NCBI RefSeq assembly: GCF_017744695.1
Contig: NZ_JAGIAS010000004.1
Location: 455,303-519,302, forward strand
Length of the DNA stretch: 64,000 bases
From: Dyadobacter sp.
Lineage (GTDB): Bacteria; Bacteroidota; Bacteroidia; Cytophagales; Spirosomataceae
Direction: 5' to 3'
Part shown: in pieces, positions 17,901 to 25,967 of the stretch
How positions within the stretch are numbered: the first letter of the stretch is position 1
Layout of the letters: every line of letters begins with the position of its first letter
Position numbers and translations under genes: made by a program
The notes under the pieces: generated by a model
What the model was told of the DNA's origin: nothing
Databases searched by the model: none
Seen by the model: the letters and a program-made list of their open reading frames with translations, nothing else

Positions 17901-19679
17901 TCTTCGGGTATGCAAATCCCGACCGCTTCCTACCAGACGCTCATCGGAAGCGCCAAATGGGACATGACCAAGAAGACGATCCTGATGAAAGGTTTGGGTG
18001 AAACTTCTTCCTATACTTCTACGGATCCGGACCAGGAAGGCCTGACCTTTAACGGCTCGGAGGCCATTTACGACATCGAAAAAGTGACTTTGAATATCCG
18101 GGGGGTGCCTTTCATTCAAACTGCCGACGTGAAAATCATTCCGGACCGCGGCATGGTAGCCGTTGATAGCAAAGGTAAAATCGTTCCGCTGAAAAAGGCG
18201 CGCATTGAGATCGATACGCTGAATGTCTCGCATCACCTGCGCGACGCCGACATCCGCATCGATTCCCGAAACCATTTCGAAGGTTCGGCGACTTACCAGT
18301 ACATTACAGCGCGGAAGGATACATTCAATATCAAAATGCAGAATTTCGAGCTCGTGGAAGTAGGATCGGGCGAGGAAGGTAAGCGCAAAGCGAAAGACAA
18401 AGCTGCTACGCCGGGCGTGAAGTATTATACCACGGCAAGAGCAGATATCAAGGAAGCGGAAAACCTTTTCCTGTCACCACGCATTCAATATAAAGGCGCC
18501 ATTAACCTCGTTGCCTACGAGCCGTCGCTGAAACTGGATGGTTTCGTGAAACCGGTGATCAAGTTCCGGAAGGATTTCCAGAGTTCATGGATCGTATACA
18601 AGGATTCTCCGGGGGAATCGGTTTCCATCAAAATCAATAAGGACCTTAAAAACGAGCATGAGATCCCACTTTCTGTCGGATTACATTATAATGAAGCAAA
18701 GGGTATGTACATGAGCTTCCTGTCGCCGAAGGATTCGGACGGGGACGAGGATATTTACCAGGCGCAAGGTAACCTGAGCTACGACGAGGATAAAAAAGCA
18801 TTTCGTGTAAACCCGCCACCGGGTGCCGACGGACTGATCGACGAAGGCAGTGCACTAAGCTTTGACGATAAAACCGGCCTCGCCACTTTCGCAGGGCCAT
18901 TTAAACTCATGCAGGCTAATTGGCTGCAAACAGTCGGGAGCGCCGAGGTGCAGGTGGATAGCTCGAAATTCCGATTCAACACCATGCTGCTCTTCAATGC
19001 GCCCGCGTTGACGCCGATCGCTCCCACGCTCGCTGCCAAAATCGTGGAAACGAATCTCGCGGAATCGAACAGCACCGCCGCAGACGACGATCCCGAACAG
19101 CTGAACCGCAAACTATCCGCACTAATCGGCCCGAAAGGTGTGGATGCCTACATGAAACTGACGGCCGGGGGTTACAAACCGATTTTCGAAGCTTCGCCGC
19201 TGCTGGATATGCCCATGGTACTTTCGAATGTGAACCTGCACTGGTCGCCCGTGCATAATGCGTACTACTCGCAGGGCCCCATAGGCGTGTCGCATTTTGG
19301 CCGCAATAATATCAATGCACAAATGACCGGCGTGCTGGAACTCCGCCGCGGGGTGGAAGGCGATGAGTTTAGCCTTTACTTGGAAGCTTCTCCGGACGTA
19401 TGGTATTATTTCGACCTGAAAGCCGGCGAGCTGGGCGTCGTTTCTTCGATGCTGGATTTCAATGACGAGATCGTCGCGAAGTCTAAGAATGTGAAATCCA
19501 AGGACATGACGCTGGTAAGCATTGGAACTGAAGAGAAGGAAATGTTTGTTAACCGCTTCGACGATTTCTATCAACCTGCCCTTAAGAAAGCGAAGCTCGT
19601 GAAAACTGCGAAGAAGAAGGCAGCGCCATCCCAAGCCGAAGAAAAGAAGAAAAAAGCGGAAGCCACAGAAGGATTCTGA
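14997..19679 (+). CDS. Very large secreted protein of unknown function (1560 aa)
   Basis: The product has a signal peptide (MKIFRFAILLYLLTFIGKNAMAQ) and is exported to the periplasm or beyond. About 170 helical residues follow, then more than 1200 residues of beta-rich sequence with repeated statements of the type DSxxFGPxNGSVSLRDGVF, SAKWDMTKKTILMKGLGE and FNGSEAIYDIEKVTLNIRGVPFI, which recall the thin stacked strands of beta-solenoid, OstA-like or AsmA-like proteins; this likeness is by eye only. A wHTH-like patch (LRALAL-type helices, KQNPTIIRNALQRLALDDYF) sits near residue 500-540. The C-terminus is a lysine/alanine-rich tail (KTAKKKAAPSQAEEKKKKAE). There is no T9SS sorting domain. No known family was recognised. 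It follows prmA by 38 bases and may be cotranscribed. Confidence 0.85.
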   Translation: MKIFRFAILLYLLTFIGKNAMAQGVKLSDDPAQFMPQLRKIMDGSRNPQFIRSTAQLDSVWMSGVNAQQQAKFIGIVKTQVAKGQKGGPLLALLIRNTQALAKKSPDKLDGFLDVAANASDKYDAKTFQKILQTSLPITESNKLYASNYNTLYLLGGDFKYRFDTKADTTVAKETQAANDGWDTPVDSNFVIAPTKPVPLPVIAGPLMDLENATFAMVAGGDSIVFGPANGSVSLRDGVFVGKNGKFTWQTAGDSSIYADLDAYSFNINHPKLVAENSTLHSDNYLAAPVKGTVEYRGVKRIKGQPAQYPRFVSNDIDAKLKEVRKNIDYKGGYSLIGLDRYSSALNDKYSTIKVKYQEKPAFTARSKRFALKDSVFTASFALYSMPLGADSLIHPGVTFKYNDDEGLVRLGRMDKTDYGPLPYRDSYHKMNIWSQAMRWRFPTDKVEFLRINGKTEVPVRLESFDYFKKERFREINKEFGFQPLIMAANYAQTTKKTSFLPEELATKFKQNPTIIRNALQRLALDDYFIYNKETDEYALSKKGVMYVLANLDKADYDNFQVSGQFAANDEVANATIYLPDTMLTVLGVSKFIVSDSLKIYAVPSDKKVIIGKNRNFTLNGQMVASNYQFRGQNIKFDYNQFFVNVAPSDSITFTPREKFAKGQKGEVGGHVKYEKGGTFYLSDPKNKSGIQKGIKKSPRLVVPDGMIVYFDQPERGTVLYPREVFFKIPKIDMDGLDQRDVIFEGTFNSNGIIPPIQTILKSMPDNSLGFDYKPPVTDIKLYEGKALAKFTDTLTMDNTGLHSKAVLKYLSASMNAKNVLLTSDSLMATGDVASIKEATIGKGYFPAVALKDYALKWYPNADSMFISTTGKSFAFHQGTTNLEGSLLLRSTGLYGNGKLKRADSELTSPDIKFNKDGFLANKSSFAINSADVKSTKKLLTGNNVNIDFNFKTGIANFVTDESGFGNDSSGMQIPTASYQTLIGSAKWDMTKKTILMKGLGETSSYTSTDPDQEGLTFNGSEAIYDIEKVTLNIRGVPFIQTADVKIIPDRGMVAVDSKGKIVPLKKARIEIDTLNVSHHLRDADIRIDSRNHFEGSATYQYITARKDTFNIKMQNFELVEVGSGEEGKRKAKDKAATPGVKYYTTARADIKEAENLFLSPRIQYKGAINLVAYEPSLKLDGFVKPVIKFRKDFQSSWIVYKDSPGESVSIKINKDLKNEHEIPLSVGLHYNEAKGMYMSFLSPKDSDGDEDIYQAQGNLSYDEDKKAFRVNPPPGADGLIDEGSALSFDDKTGLATFAGPFKLMQANWLQTVGSAEVQVDSSKFRFNTMLLFNAPALTPIAPTLAAKIVETNLAESNSTAADDDPEQLNRKLSALIGPKGVDAYMKLTAGGYKPIFEASPLLDMPMVLSNVNLHWSPVHNAYYSQGPIGVSHFGRNNINAQMTGVLELRRGVEGDEFSLYLEASPDVWYYFDLKAGELGVVSSMLDFNDEIVAKSKNVKSKDMTLVSIGTEEKEMFVNRFDDFYQPALKKAKLVKTAKKKAAPSQAEEKKKKAEATEGF

Positions 19680-19814
19680 TGTGATTGGCAGTATTCACAA
19701 TAGTTTCTGCTAATTTTTGAAAAATAGTATACTGAAATGTAGTTTTACACCACATTCGCTTGTAAAATCCTCCAACTATCGTATTTTTGAGAAAAACTTT
19801 TTGTAATTTAAATT

Positions 19815-19822
19815 TATCTTTG
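19815..19822 (+). promoter_or_regulatory. -7 promoter box for plsY
   Basis: TATCTTTG matches TAnnTTTG and lies 12 bases before the plsY ATG, which implies a very short leader. TTG candidates upstream (19787, 19801) are not at ideal spacing. Confidence 0.5.
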
Positions 19823-19833
19823 AATAGTACAAA

Positions 19834-20484
19834 ATGAGTGTTGCCTTATTAATAGTTGCGATTGTTGCTGCTTATTTGCTGGGTTCCATCCCAAGTTCAG
19901 TCTGGTACGGCATTGGGTATTTTGGAATAGATGTCAGGAAACACGGCAGCGGTAACGCGGGTGCCACCAACACGTTCCGGGTATTAGGCAAACGCGCCGG
20001 GACAGTTGTAATGCTCATCGACGTACTGAAAGGCTGGACGGCCACTTGCCTCGCTTCCATGCTTTTTTATATGAACGAAATCGGCGAAACCGAGCTCCTG
20101 ATGTATAAGATCATCTTCGGGATCATCGCTATTATCGGCCATATCTTCCCTATTTTCGTGAATTTCAAAGGCGGCAAGGGTATTGCCACGCTGCTCGGAA
20201 TGGTACTCGCTATTCATCCTGAACTGGCGTCCGTTTGTATTACTATATTTATTCTGACACTAATTGCATCTCAGTACGTATCGTTGAGCTCGATCCTCGC
20301 GACGCTGGCATTTCCGGTACTTTCCTGGACAGGCGCTTTCGGGCACCCTGAGCCGTTGCTGGTCGTTTTCGGATTTACGATGTTCATCCTGGTTGTTTTT
20401 ACGCACCAGAAAAACATTGTCCGCCTGCTCAACGGTAACGAAAACCGCGTGAATATTTTCGCGAAATCGAAAGCCCGGAGCTGA
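19834..20484 (+). CDS. plsY: Glycerol-3-phosphate acyltransferase PlsY
   Basis: This 216-residue inner-membrane enzyme transfers the acyl group from acyl-phosphate to glycerol 3-phosphate, the first step of phospholipid synthesis in most bacteria. The three family motifs are visible: GSIPSSVWYG with the first-loop serine, GSGNAGATNTFRVLG (glycine-rich motif), and NFKGGKGIATLLG. About five hydrophobic segments are present. A strong terminator follows at 20512-20547. Confidence 0.95.
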   Translation: MSVALLIVAIVAAYLLGSIPSSVWYGIGYFGIDVRKHGSGNAGATNTFRVLGKRAGTVVMLIDVLKGWTATCLASMLFYMNEIGETELLMYKIIFGIIAIIGHIFPIFVNFKGGKGIATLLGMVLAIHPELASVCITIFILTLIASQYVSLSSILATLAFPVLSWTGAFGHPEPLLVVFGFTMFILVVFTHQKNIVRLLNGNENRVNIFAKSKARS

Positions 20485-20511
20485 TATTCTTAATCTAACC
20501 CTTGTTAATCC

Positions 20512-20547
20512 TAACCCCTGAGGCACAACCTTAGGGGTTATTTTTTT
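20512..20547 (+). terminator. Rho-independent terminator of plsY
   Basis: TAACCCCTGAGG pairs with CCTTAGGGGTTA around a short loop and is followed by seven T residues on the plus strand. Confidence 0.92.
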
Positions 20548-20587
20548 AACTTGACCGCCGATTCAGTAAGACTAAAACAACCATTCA

Positions 20588-21949
20588 ATGCAAGAATATA
20601 TTGAAAAGAACCGCGACCGGTTTCTGAACGAGCTACTCGATTTGCTACGCATTCCGTCGGTAAGCGCCGATTCGAAGTTCAAACCCGACATGCTCAAAGC
20701 CGCGGAATATGTGCGCGACCGCATCGCCGAAGCCGGTGCCGACCGTGCTGAAATCTTCGAAACCGAAGGCCACCCGGTGGTTTACGGTGAAAAGATCATC
20801 GATCCAGCATTGCCCACCGTGCTGGTTTACGGACATTACGACGTGCAGCCGGCGGATCCCTACGAACTCTGGAATTCGCCCCCATTTGAGCCGGTGATCA
20901 AGAACGACCGCATTTACGCGCGCGGAGCTTGCGACGACAAAGGGCAGTTTTATATGCATATCAAAGCCCTCGAAATTATGCTCGCCACGGGTACGCTCGC
21001 GTGTAACGTGAAGGTAATGATTGAAGGGGAAGAAGAAATCGGGTCGTCCAACCTGGGGACATTTGTCCGAAAATACAAGGAAATGCTGCAATGCGACACG
21101 ATCCTCATTTCCGACACAAGTATCATCGCTAACGACGTTCCCTCAATTGAAACCGGCCTCCGCGGACTTACCTATGTGGAGGTGGAAGTTGTGGGTGCCA
21201 ATCGCGACCTGCATTCGGGCGTGTACGGCGGTGGTGTTGCGAACCCGATTAACGTCCTTTGCGAAATGATTGCCTCGCTGAAAGACGAAAACGGGCATAT
21301 TACCATCCCGGGCTTCTACGACAAGGTTCAGGAATTAAGCGCCTCCGAGCGCGCCGCACTGAATGCGGCGCCATTTGATCTGGAAGAATATAAAAAGGAC
21401 CTCGCTATCGACGACGTCGCGGGCGAAAGGGGCTATACGACCATCGAACGAACCTCTGTACGCCCTACTTTGGATGTAAACGGCATCTGGGGCGGCTATA
21501 TCGGCGAAGGAGCCAAAACCGTGCTGCCATCCAAAGCGCATGCCAAAATCTCGATGCGCCTCGTGCCCCACCAGAACGACGACGAAATCTGCGAAATTTT
21601 CACCAGGCATTTCGAATCCATCGCACCGGCATCTGTGAAGGTAAAAGTAGTACCTCACCACGGCGGCTTACCCTACGTAACTCCGACTGATTCGGTTGAA
21701 TATCGTGCGGCCGAACTGGCCATGGAAGAGTCATTTGGCAAAAAACCAATCCCTACCCGGGGTGGCGGAAGCATTCCCATTGTCGCGCTTTTCGAACAGG
21801 AATTGGGCTGCAAGAGCATTCTGATGGGCTTCGGCCTGGATATCGACGCACTGCACTCGCCGAATGAGAGCTATGGATTGTTCAATTATTACAAAGGCAT
21901 TGAAACGATCCCGCTGTTTTTCAAACATTATGCGGAATTGAAAAAGTAG
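20588..21949 (+). CDS. M20 family dipeptidase
   Basis: This 453-residue metallopeptidase has the M20 layout. VLVYGHYDVQPAD carries the first zinc histidine and the supporting aspartate, RGACDDKGQ the bridging aspartate, and IEGEEEIGSSN the catalytic and zinc-binding glutamates. The dimerisation lid (about 185-350) contains LRGLTYVEVEVVGANRDLHSG. The terminal DIDALHSPNE supplies the last histidine. The closest match by eye is the bacterial dipeptidase group often annotated as CNDP-like, cytosolic, with no signal peptide. It would hydrolyse short peptides; the exact substrate is unknown. Confidence 0.92.
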   Translation: MQEYIEKNRDRFLNELLDLLRIPSVSADSKFKPDMLKAAEYVRDRIAEAGADRAEIFETEGHPVVYGEKIIDPALPTVLVYGHYDVQPADPYELWNSPPFEPVIKNDRIYARGACDDKGQFYMHIKALEIMLATGTLACNVKVMIEGEEEIGSSNLGTFVRKYKEMLQCDTILISDTSIIANDVPSIETGLRGLTYVEVEVVGANRDLHSGVYGGGVANPINVLCEMIASLKDENGHITIPGFYDKVQELSASERAALNAAPFDLEEYKKDLAIDDVAGERGYTTIERTSVRPTLDVNGIWGGYIGEGAKTVLPSKAHAKISMRLVPHQNDDEICEIFTRHFESIAPASVKVKVVPHHGGLPYVTPTDSVEYRAAELAMEESFGKKPIPTRGGGSIPIVALFEQELGCKSILMGFGLDIDALHSPNESYGLFNYYKGIETIPLFFKHYAELKK

Positions 21950-21963
21950 CATCTTGCATTGCC

Positions 21964-22015
21964 CTTCGACTCCGCTCAGGGTGACAACGCAATGTCATGC
22001 TGAGCGGAGTCGAAG
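21964..22015. repeat. REP-like palindrome with 23-bp arms
   Basis: The left arm (21964-21986, beginning CTTCGACTCCGCTCAG) and right arm (21993-22015, ending CTGAGCGGAGTCGAAG) are reverse complements at 21 of 23 positions, with a 6-base loop. It lies between the convergent dipeptidase and TPR genes, where it could also act as a terminator. Similar CTTCGACTCCGCTCAG palindromes are, to my knowledge, dispersed repeats in many bacterial genomes. Confidence 0.85.
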
Positions 22016-22034
22016 CATTTGCATTGATGCCATC

Positions 22035-23261
22035 TTACCGTTTCCGCCGCTGTTCGCGCTTCATCTTTTTCAAATTCGCGATCGCCGCCTTTGCCTCCTT
22101 ATCCTGGCTGGACTTTTTATCGGCCCGATCATCGGCGAGTTTGTAGTAGCGCAATGCCTCGTCGTAGTCCTTTTTTTGCTCTGCGATTTTGCCCAAACCC
22201 AACAACGACGAAACGTAGTATCCTGCATTCAGGGAATTGGTCTGTGTTGAATAGTCTATTGCTTTCTTATAATATTCGCTGGCCGCGTCATAGTTGCGGT
22301 GGTAGTTCATGTTGTAATAAGCCAGCACATATGCTGCATTCCGGCCGCTTACGCCTTCATAGCCTGGCATTCCCTGGTTAATTTTTGTAATGATATTCTG
22401 CGCGGCCTGCTCCGCTTCGGCCATTTTACCGGTAACAAAAGCCGTCCGGCAGAAATACCGTTCAAAATAGGGGTTGTTCGGGAACGTCTGCCACATGTAC
22501 TTAGCCATTTCGTAGGCTTTACTGTACTCGTTTTCCATGCTGTAAATCTGCAAAAGGAAATAGCGGGCCTCCACACGGGTGTAGAATGCATTGTTCCCGA
22601 CCTTTTCGAGCTGCTGCTCGCCCAGTTTCTTATTGCCTTTCGGGAAAAGCGCCAGGATCGGTTTCAATATGGGGTACTCTTTAGGGACCCATTCTGCATA
22701 GTAGTTGTACAGTCCATCGCCGAATAGCAATTCCGGCGAAAGGTCTCCATTACCCTTGCATTGTTCGAAATACTTCAATGACTTCTTGCCCGCAAATGCT
22801 GCTTTCGCCCAGCTTTCGCGTTCCGCATACAGCCGGCCTTTGAATGCATAGGCGGCGGCGAGGAAGAATGCAGGCTCAATTTTATTTTCCTGATCGTCGT
22901 ACAACTCCTCCGCGAGCGTAATGGTCGAATCCATTTGTGCGAGGAAGGTTTTATCGTAAGCTTCGTTCTCTGTGTTCGGTACAATTTTCCACCACTCCGC
23001 CAGGCCCATCAAAAAATGGGGCATAGGGTGTTTGGGGTACCGGTATTTGAGCCACCGAAACTCCGCATCTGCTTCGTAGAACTGGTAATTGTACAATTTA
23101 TTGATCGCCTCGGTCGACTCGATCTGTACCCCGGGATTCTGGAGAACCATCGCATACTTCTTGTCCAGCTCGGCCGAAGAATATAATTGCGCGGTCACAA
23201 TGTGGCTTGTAAATACAGTTAAGCAGCAGAATATGATTATGTTAACAACTGATCTTCTCAT
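22035..23261 (-). CDS. Secreted tetratricopeptide-repeat protein
   Basis: The 408-residue protein has a signal peptide (MRRSVVNIIIFCCLTVFTSHIVTAQ) and then helical TPR-like repeats: YNYQFYEADAEFRWLKYRYPKHP, FFLAAAYAFKGRLYAERESWAKAAFAGKKSLKYFEQC, YDAASEYYKKAIDYSTQTN, ALLGLGKIAEQKKDYDEALRYYKLADD. It ends in a basic tail (KKMKREQRRKR). It is probably a periplasmic scaffold; no enzymatic domain is visible and no partner gene is adjacent. Confidence 0.8.
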   Translation of the reverse strand: MRRSVVNIIIFCCLTVFTSHIVTAQLYSSAELDKKYAMVLQNPGVQIESTEAINKLYNYQFYEADAEFRWLKYRYPKHPMPHFLMGLAEWWKIVPNTENEAYDKTFLAQMDSTITLAEELYDDQENKIEPAFFLAAAYAFKGRLYAERESWAKAAFAGKKSLKYFEQCKGNGDLSPELLFGDGLYNYYAEWVPKEYPILKPILALFPKGNKKLGEQQLEKVGNNAFYTRVEARYFLLQIYSMENEYSKAYEMAKYMWQTFPNNPYFERYFCRTAFVTGKMAEAEQAAQNIITKINQGMPGYEGVSGRNAAYVLAYYNMNYHRNYDAASEYYKKAIDYSTQTNSLNAGYYVSSLLGLGKIAEQKKDYDEALRYYKLADDRADKKSSQDKEAKAAIANLKKMKREQRRKR

Positions 23262-23432
23262 AGCAGGGGGAAATCTGTCCTATTAACGCCGGATTTATAT
23301 TTTGCGTTTGTCAGCAGCCCGGTTTTTAAAAAAAGAGTTAATATTGATCCTCAGAGTATTTAACACGCTCCGGCGCCCGGATTCCAACAAACGTATCGTC
23401 ATTTGTTGGAACTTGATTCGCACTTCAAAATT

Positions 23433-23960
23433 ATGATTAACATTCTGGATAAAACATTTGTCCCTTTTATTTCGCGCGAAACAATCGAAAAACGCATTGC
23501 AGAGTTAGCTGCCGGCATTAATTCCGATTATGCAGACTCGTGCCCTGTATTCATCATCGTGCTGAACGGCGCATTCCTTTTCGCCAGCGAACTGGTCAAG
23601 AATATTTCACTGGCATGCGAGATCAACTTCATACGGCTTTCTTCCTATTCCCAAACCTCCTCCACTGGCTCGGTGCGGGAGATTATCGGGATGGACGCCA
23701 GCATTGCGGGGCGCGACGTGATCATCATCGAAGATATCGTCGATACGGGGCTGACGATGTCGCAGCTGATCACAAAAGTGAGGTCGATGTCGCCTAAATC
23801 CATTGAAATTGCTACTTTGCTGCACAAGCCGGAAGCTCTGAAAACGCCGGTGGATATGCGTTATGTCGGCTTCGAAATCGAAAACAAATTTGTGGTTGGC
23901 TACGGCCTCGACTACGACGGCATCGGGCGTAACCTCGACGCAATCTACGTTCTCGCCTGA
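23433..23960 (+). CDS. hpt: Hypoxanthine phosphoribosyltransferase
   Basis: This 175-residue purine-salvage enzyme joins hypoxanthine or guanine to PRPP. VLNGAFLFASELVKNI is the phosphate-binding loop with its non-proline cis peptide region; VIIIEDIVDTGLTMSQL is the PRPP motif with the paired acidic residues; and FEIENKFVVGYGLDYDGIGRNL is the C-terminal base-binding region. ATG 23433 (MINILDKTFVPFIS) gives the standard length; an in-frame TTG at 23403 is less likely. Confidence 0.94.
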   Translation: MINILDKTFVPFISRETIEKRIAELAAGINSDYADSCPVFIIVLNGAFLFASELVKNISLACEINFIRLSSYSQTSSTGSVREIIGMDASIAGRDVIIIEDIVDTGLTMSQLITKVRSMSPKSIEIATLLHKPEALKTPVDMRYVGFEIENKFVVGYGLDYDGIGRNLDAIYVLA

Positions 23961-23999
23961 CCCCTCTTTTTCCAACAACGTTCTAAATTCCCAACCTTT

Positions 24000-25400
24000 A
24001 TGCTTATCCAATTCTTTGGCGCCGCACGCACCGTAACCGGAAGCAAGCACCTTATTACCACCGAAAAAGGAACCAAAATATTACTCGACTGCGGCCTTTT
24101 CCAGGGCATCCAGACCGACGAGTTCAACCAGGAGTTCGGTTTCAAACCCGCCGACGTGGATTACGTGATCCTCTCGCACGCGCACATCGACCACTCGGGC
24201 CTGCTCCCGCGTCTCGTGCGCAAGGGCTTTAAAGGGCCCATTTACTGTACTCCCGCCACCGCCGACCTTTGCCGCATTATGCTGCTCGACAGTGCCCATA
24301 TTCAGGAAAAAGACCTTGAACGCATCAATAAACGCCGCAAAAAGCAAGGCCGGCCGCTGCTCGAAGAGCTGTACAACGCAGAAGACGCCGCTCACGCTTT
24401 GTCGCTTTTCAAAACCGTGCGGTACGGTCAGACTTTCTTTTTGGGAGAAGACAACGAAGTATCGGTAATCCTGACCGACGCCGCACACTTGCTCGGCAGT
24501 GCCGCCGTGCATCTGAGCATCCCCGACGGAGGTACATTCAAACAGGTGACTTTTACGGGCGATATTGGCCGGCCCGAGGACCGCATCCTCCGCAAGCCCG
24601 AAGAGTTTCCCCAGGCCGACTACATCATCTGCGAGTCGACGTATGGCGACCGGCTGCACGAAAAGGAGATTGATATGCATGCGCATTTGCTGCGCATCGT
24701 TCAGGAGACATGCATTCGACGCCGTGGCAAGCTCATTATACCGGCATTTGCCGTCGACCGTACGCAGGAGCTTATTTACGCCCTTGACCAGCTTTCGAGC
24801 TCCGGCCAGCTCCCGCAGATCCCCGTATACATCGACAGCCCGCTCGCGATCCGTGCCACGGCCATCATGAAGGAACACGACGAATGCTTCAACCCCGAAA
24901 TTCTCGATTATATTGAAAAGGACGGCGACGCATTTGCATTCCCGTACCTCAACTACATATCCGACGTGCAGGATTCCATCGCGCTGAACGACCGGCACGA
25001 GCCCTGCATTATCATTTCCGCCTCGGGAATGGCCGAAGCCGGGCGTATCAAGCACCATATCGCCAACAACATCGGCGACCCGAACTCGACCATCCTGCTC
25101 GTGGGTTACGCCTCTGCAAACACCCTCGCGGGGGCATTGAAGCGCGGCGACAAGCAAGTGAACATTTTCGGAGAGCGCTTCGACGTCAAATGCCACGTCG
25201 AAACGATGGATTCCTTCTCCGGCCACGGCGATTACAACGAAATGCTGGAATTTCTCTCGTGCCAGAAGCCCGAGCGTGTGAAGGAAGTGTTCCTCGTCCA
25301 CGGCGAATATGAGACACAAATTGCATTCAAATTGAAGCTGGAAAAGGCCGGATACCGCAAAATCCACATTCCAGCCCTGTACGAAGGCGTAAAAATTTAA
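24000..25400 (+). CDS. MBL-fold / beta-CASP RNA-processing-type hydrolase
   Basis: The protein has 466 residues. The metallo-beta-lactamase fold starts at the N-terminus (MLIQFFGAARTVTGSKHLI) with the zinc motif LSHAHIDHSG, then DAAHLLGSAAVHL and TGDIGRPEDRIL. The beta-CASP insert lies at about 200-350, with ICESTYGDRLHE and ISASGMAEAGRIKHHI. The C-terminal RMMBL region has SFSGHGDYNEML and VHGEYETQIAFKLKL. Proteins of this shape are related to CPSF-73 and to bacterial and archaeal RNA nucleases; the in vivo substrate is not deducible. It lies 39 bases after hpt. Confidence 0.93.
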   Translation: MLIQFFGAARTVTGSKHLITTEKGTKILLDCGLFQGIQTDEFNQEFGFKPADVDYVILSHAHIDHSGLLPRLVRKGFKGPIYCTPATADLCRIMLLDSAHIQEKDLERINKRRKKQGRPLLEELYNAEDAAHALSLFKTVRYGQTFFLGEDNEVSVILTDAAHLLGSAAVHLSIPDGGTFKQVTFTGDIGRPEDRILRKPEEFPQADYIICESTYGDRLHEKEIDMHAHLLRIVQETCIRRRGKLIIPAFAVDRTQELIYALDQLSSSGQLPQIPVYIDSPLAIRATAIMKEHDECFNPEILDYIEKDGDAFAFPYLNYISDVQDSIALNDRHEPCIIISASGMAEAGRIKHHIANNIGDPNSTILLVGYASANTLAGALKRGDKQVNIFGERFDVKCHVETMDSFSGHGDYNEMLEFLSCQKPERVKEVFLVHGEYETQIAFKLKLEKAGYRKIHIPALYEGVKI

Positions 25401-25437
25401 ATTTTCCAGATTTTTTCACCTTTTGAAACCCGAAACG

Positions 25438-25470
25438 CTTGTAAAGTCCAAAACAAGATTGCTATCTTTG
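25438..25470 (+). promoter_or_regulatory. Promoter of tRNA-Leu
   Basis: TTG at 25439-25441 and TATCTTTG at 25463-25470 are spaced 21 bases apart, close to the Bacteroidota TTG-N19-TAnnTTTG pattern. The box lies 14 bases before the mature tRNA. Confidence 0.7.
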
Positions 25471-25484
25471 CGCACCGATTTCAA

Positions 25485-25568
25485 GCCGAAGTGGTGAAAC
25501 TGGTAGACACGCACGTTTCAGGGGCGTGAGGGAGCAATCCTGTGCGGGTTCGAGTCCCGCCTTCGGCA
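25485..25568 (+). tRNA. tRNA-Leu (anticodon CAG)
   Basis: The cloverleaf can be folded by eye: the acceptor GCCGAAG pairs with CTTCGGC; the D arm contains GGTAGAC; the anticodon stem CACGT/GCGTG encloses loop TTCAGGG with anticodon CAG; a long variable arm (class II) follows; and the T arm carries GGGTTCGAGTCCC. The 3' CCA is not encoded. tRNA genes of this class are common integration sites, and accessory-looking sequence follows directly. Confidence 0.95.
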
Positions 25569-25570
25569 CA

Positions 25571-25604
25571 AAACGCTGTTTCTGTTATCAGGAACGGCGT
25601 TTTT
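25571..25604 (+). terminator. Terminator of tRNA-Leu
   Basis: AAACGCTGTTTC pairs imperfectly with GGAACGGCGTTTT across an 8-base loop and is followed by T residues, directly downstream of the tRNA. Confidence 0.75.
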
Positions 25605-25629
25605 GCTTTTCGGGACAAATAGCGGGACA

Positions 25630-25860
25630 TTAGCTTCGCATCTCAAGGTCTATTTCGCGGCTTTTGAAATCTTCCATTTTGTCCACCGGCAATCTTCCTC
25701 TTCTCTCTTTCACCGCAGAAATAAAGCTATTGCATTGCTCCAATGACATTTTACCCGAACTGAGCGCCTGACATAGGAAGTCCATCGTCGTAAGATATAC
25801 TATTCTATATGCCTCATTGAAAATGAAACCTCTCAGCAGCACCGCCGCTTCCTAGTCAGA
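25630..25860 (-). pseudogene. Remnant of a PIN-domain (VapC-like) gene
   Basis: The readable 70 residues (25842-25630) look like the C-terminal end of a PIN-domain protein: YLTTMDFLCQALSSGKM, then EQCNSFISAVKERRGRLPVDKMEDF, which resembles the helix plus K/R-G-x-x-LPV ending of that group. Upstream the frame is broken by a TAG near 25853, and no PIN active-site N-terminus precedes it. The remaining bases to 25967 hold no other gene. The assignment is by eye, so family certainty is low; that it is a fragment is more certain. Confidence 0.45.
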
Positions 25861-25967
25861 ACGAATCATCCGTTCGCTAAAAATTATCGTCAATTACCTG
25901 AAAAGTCAAGGTAGAATCAGTGATATTAGTTTTCTTACAAAATATCACTAAAAAATCCTTCACTACC

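Noticed and set aside
24081..25367. A 428-residue open frame on the minus strand opposite the MBL hydrolase gene
   Set aside because: It has no recognisable motif and mirrors a strongly supported plus-strand gene; such mirror frames are common in this GC range.
25605..25967. Integrase gene or attachment-site duplicate next to tRNA-Leu
   Set aside because: No integrase motif and no second copy of the tRNA 3' end were seen inside the window, so only a possible accessory block is claimed.
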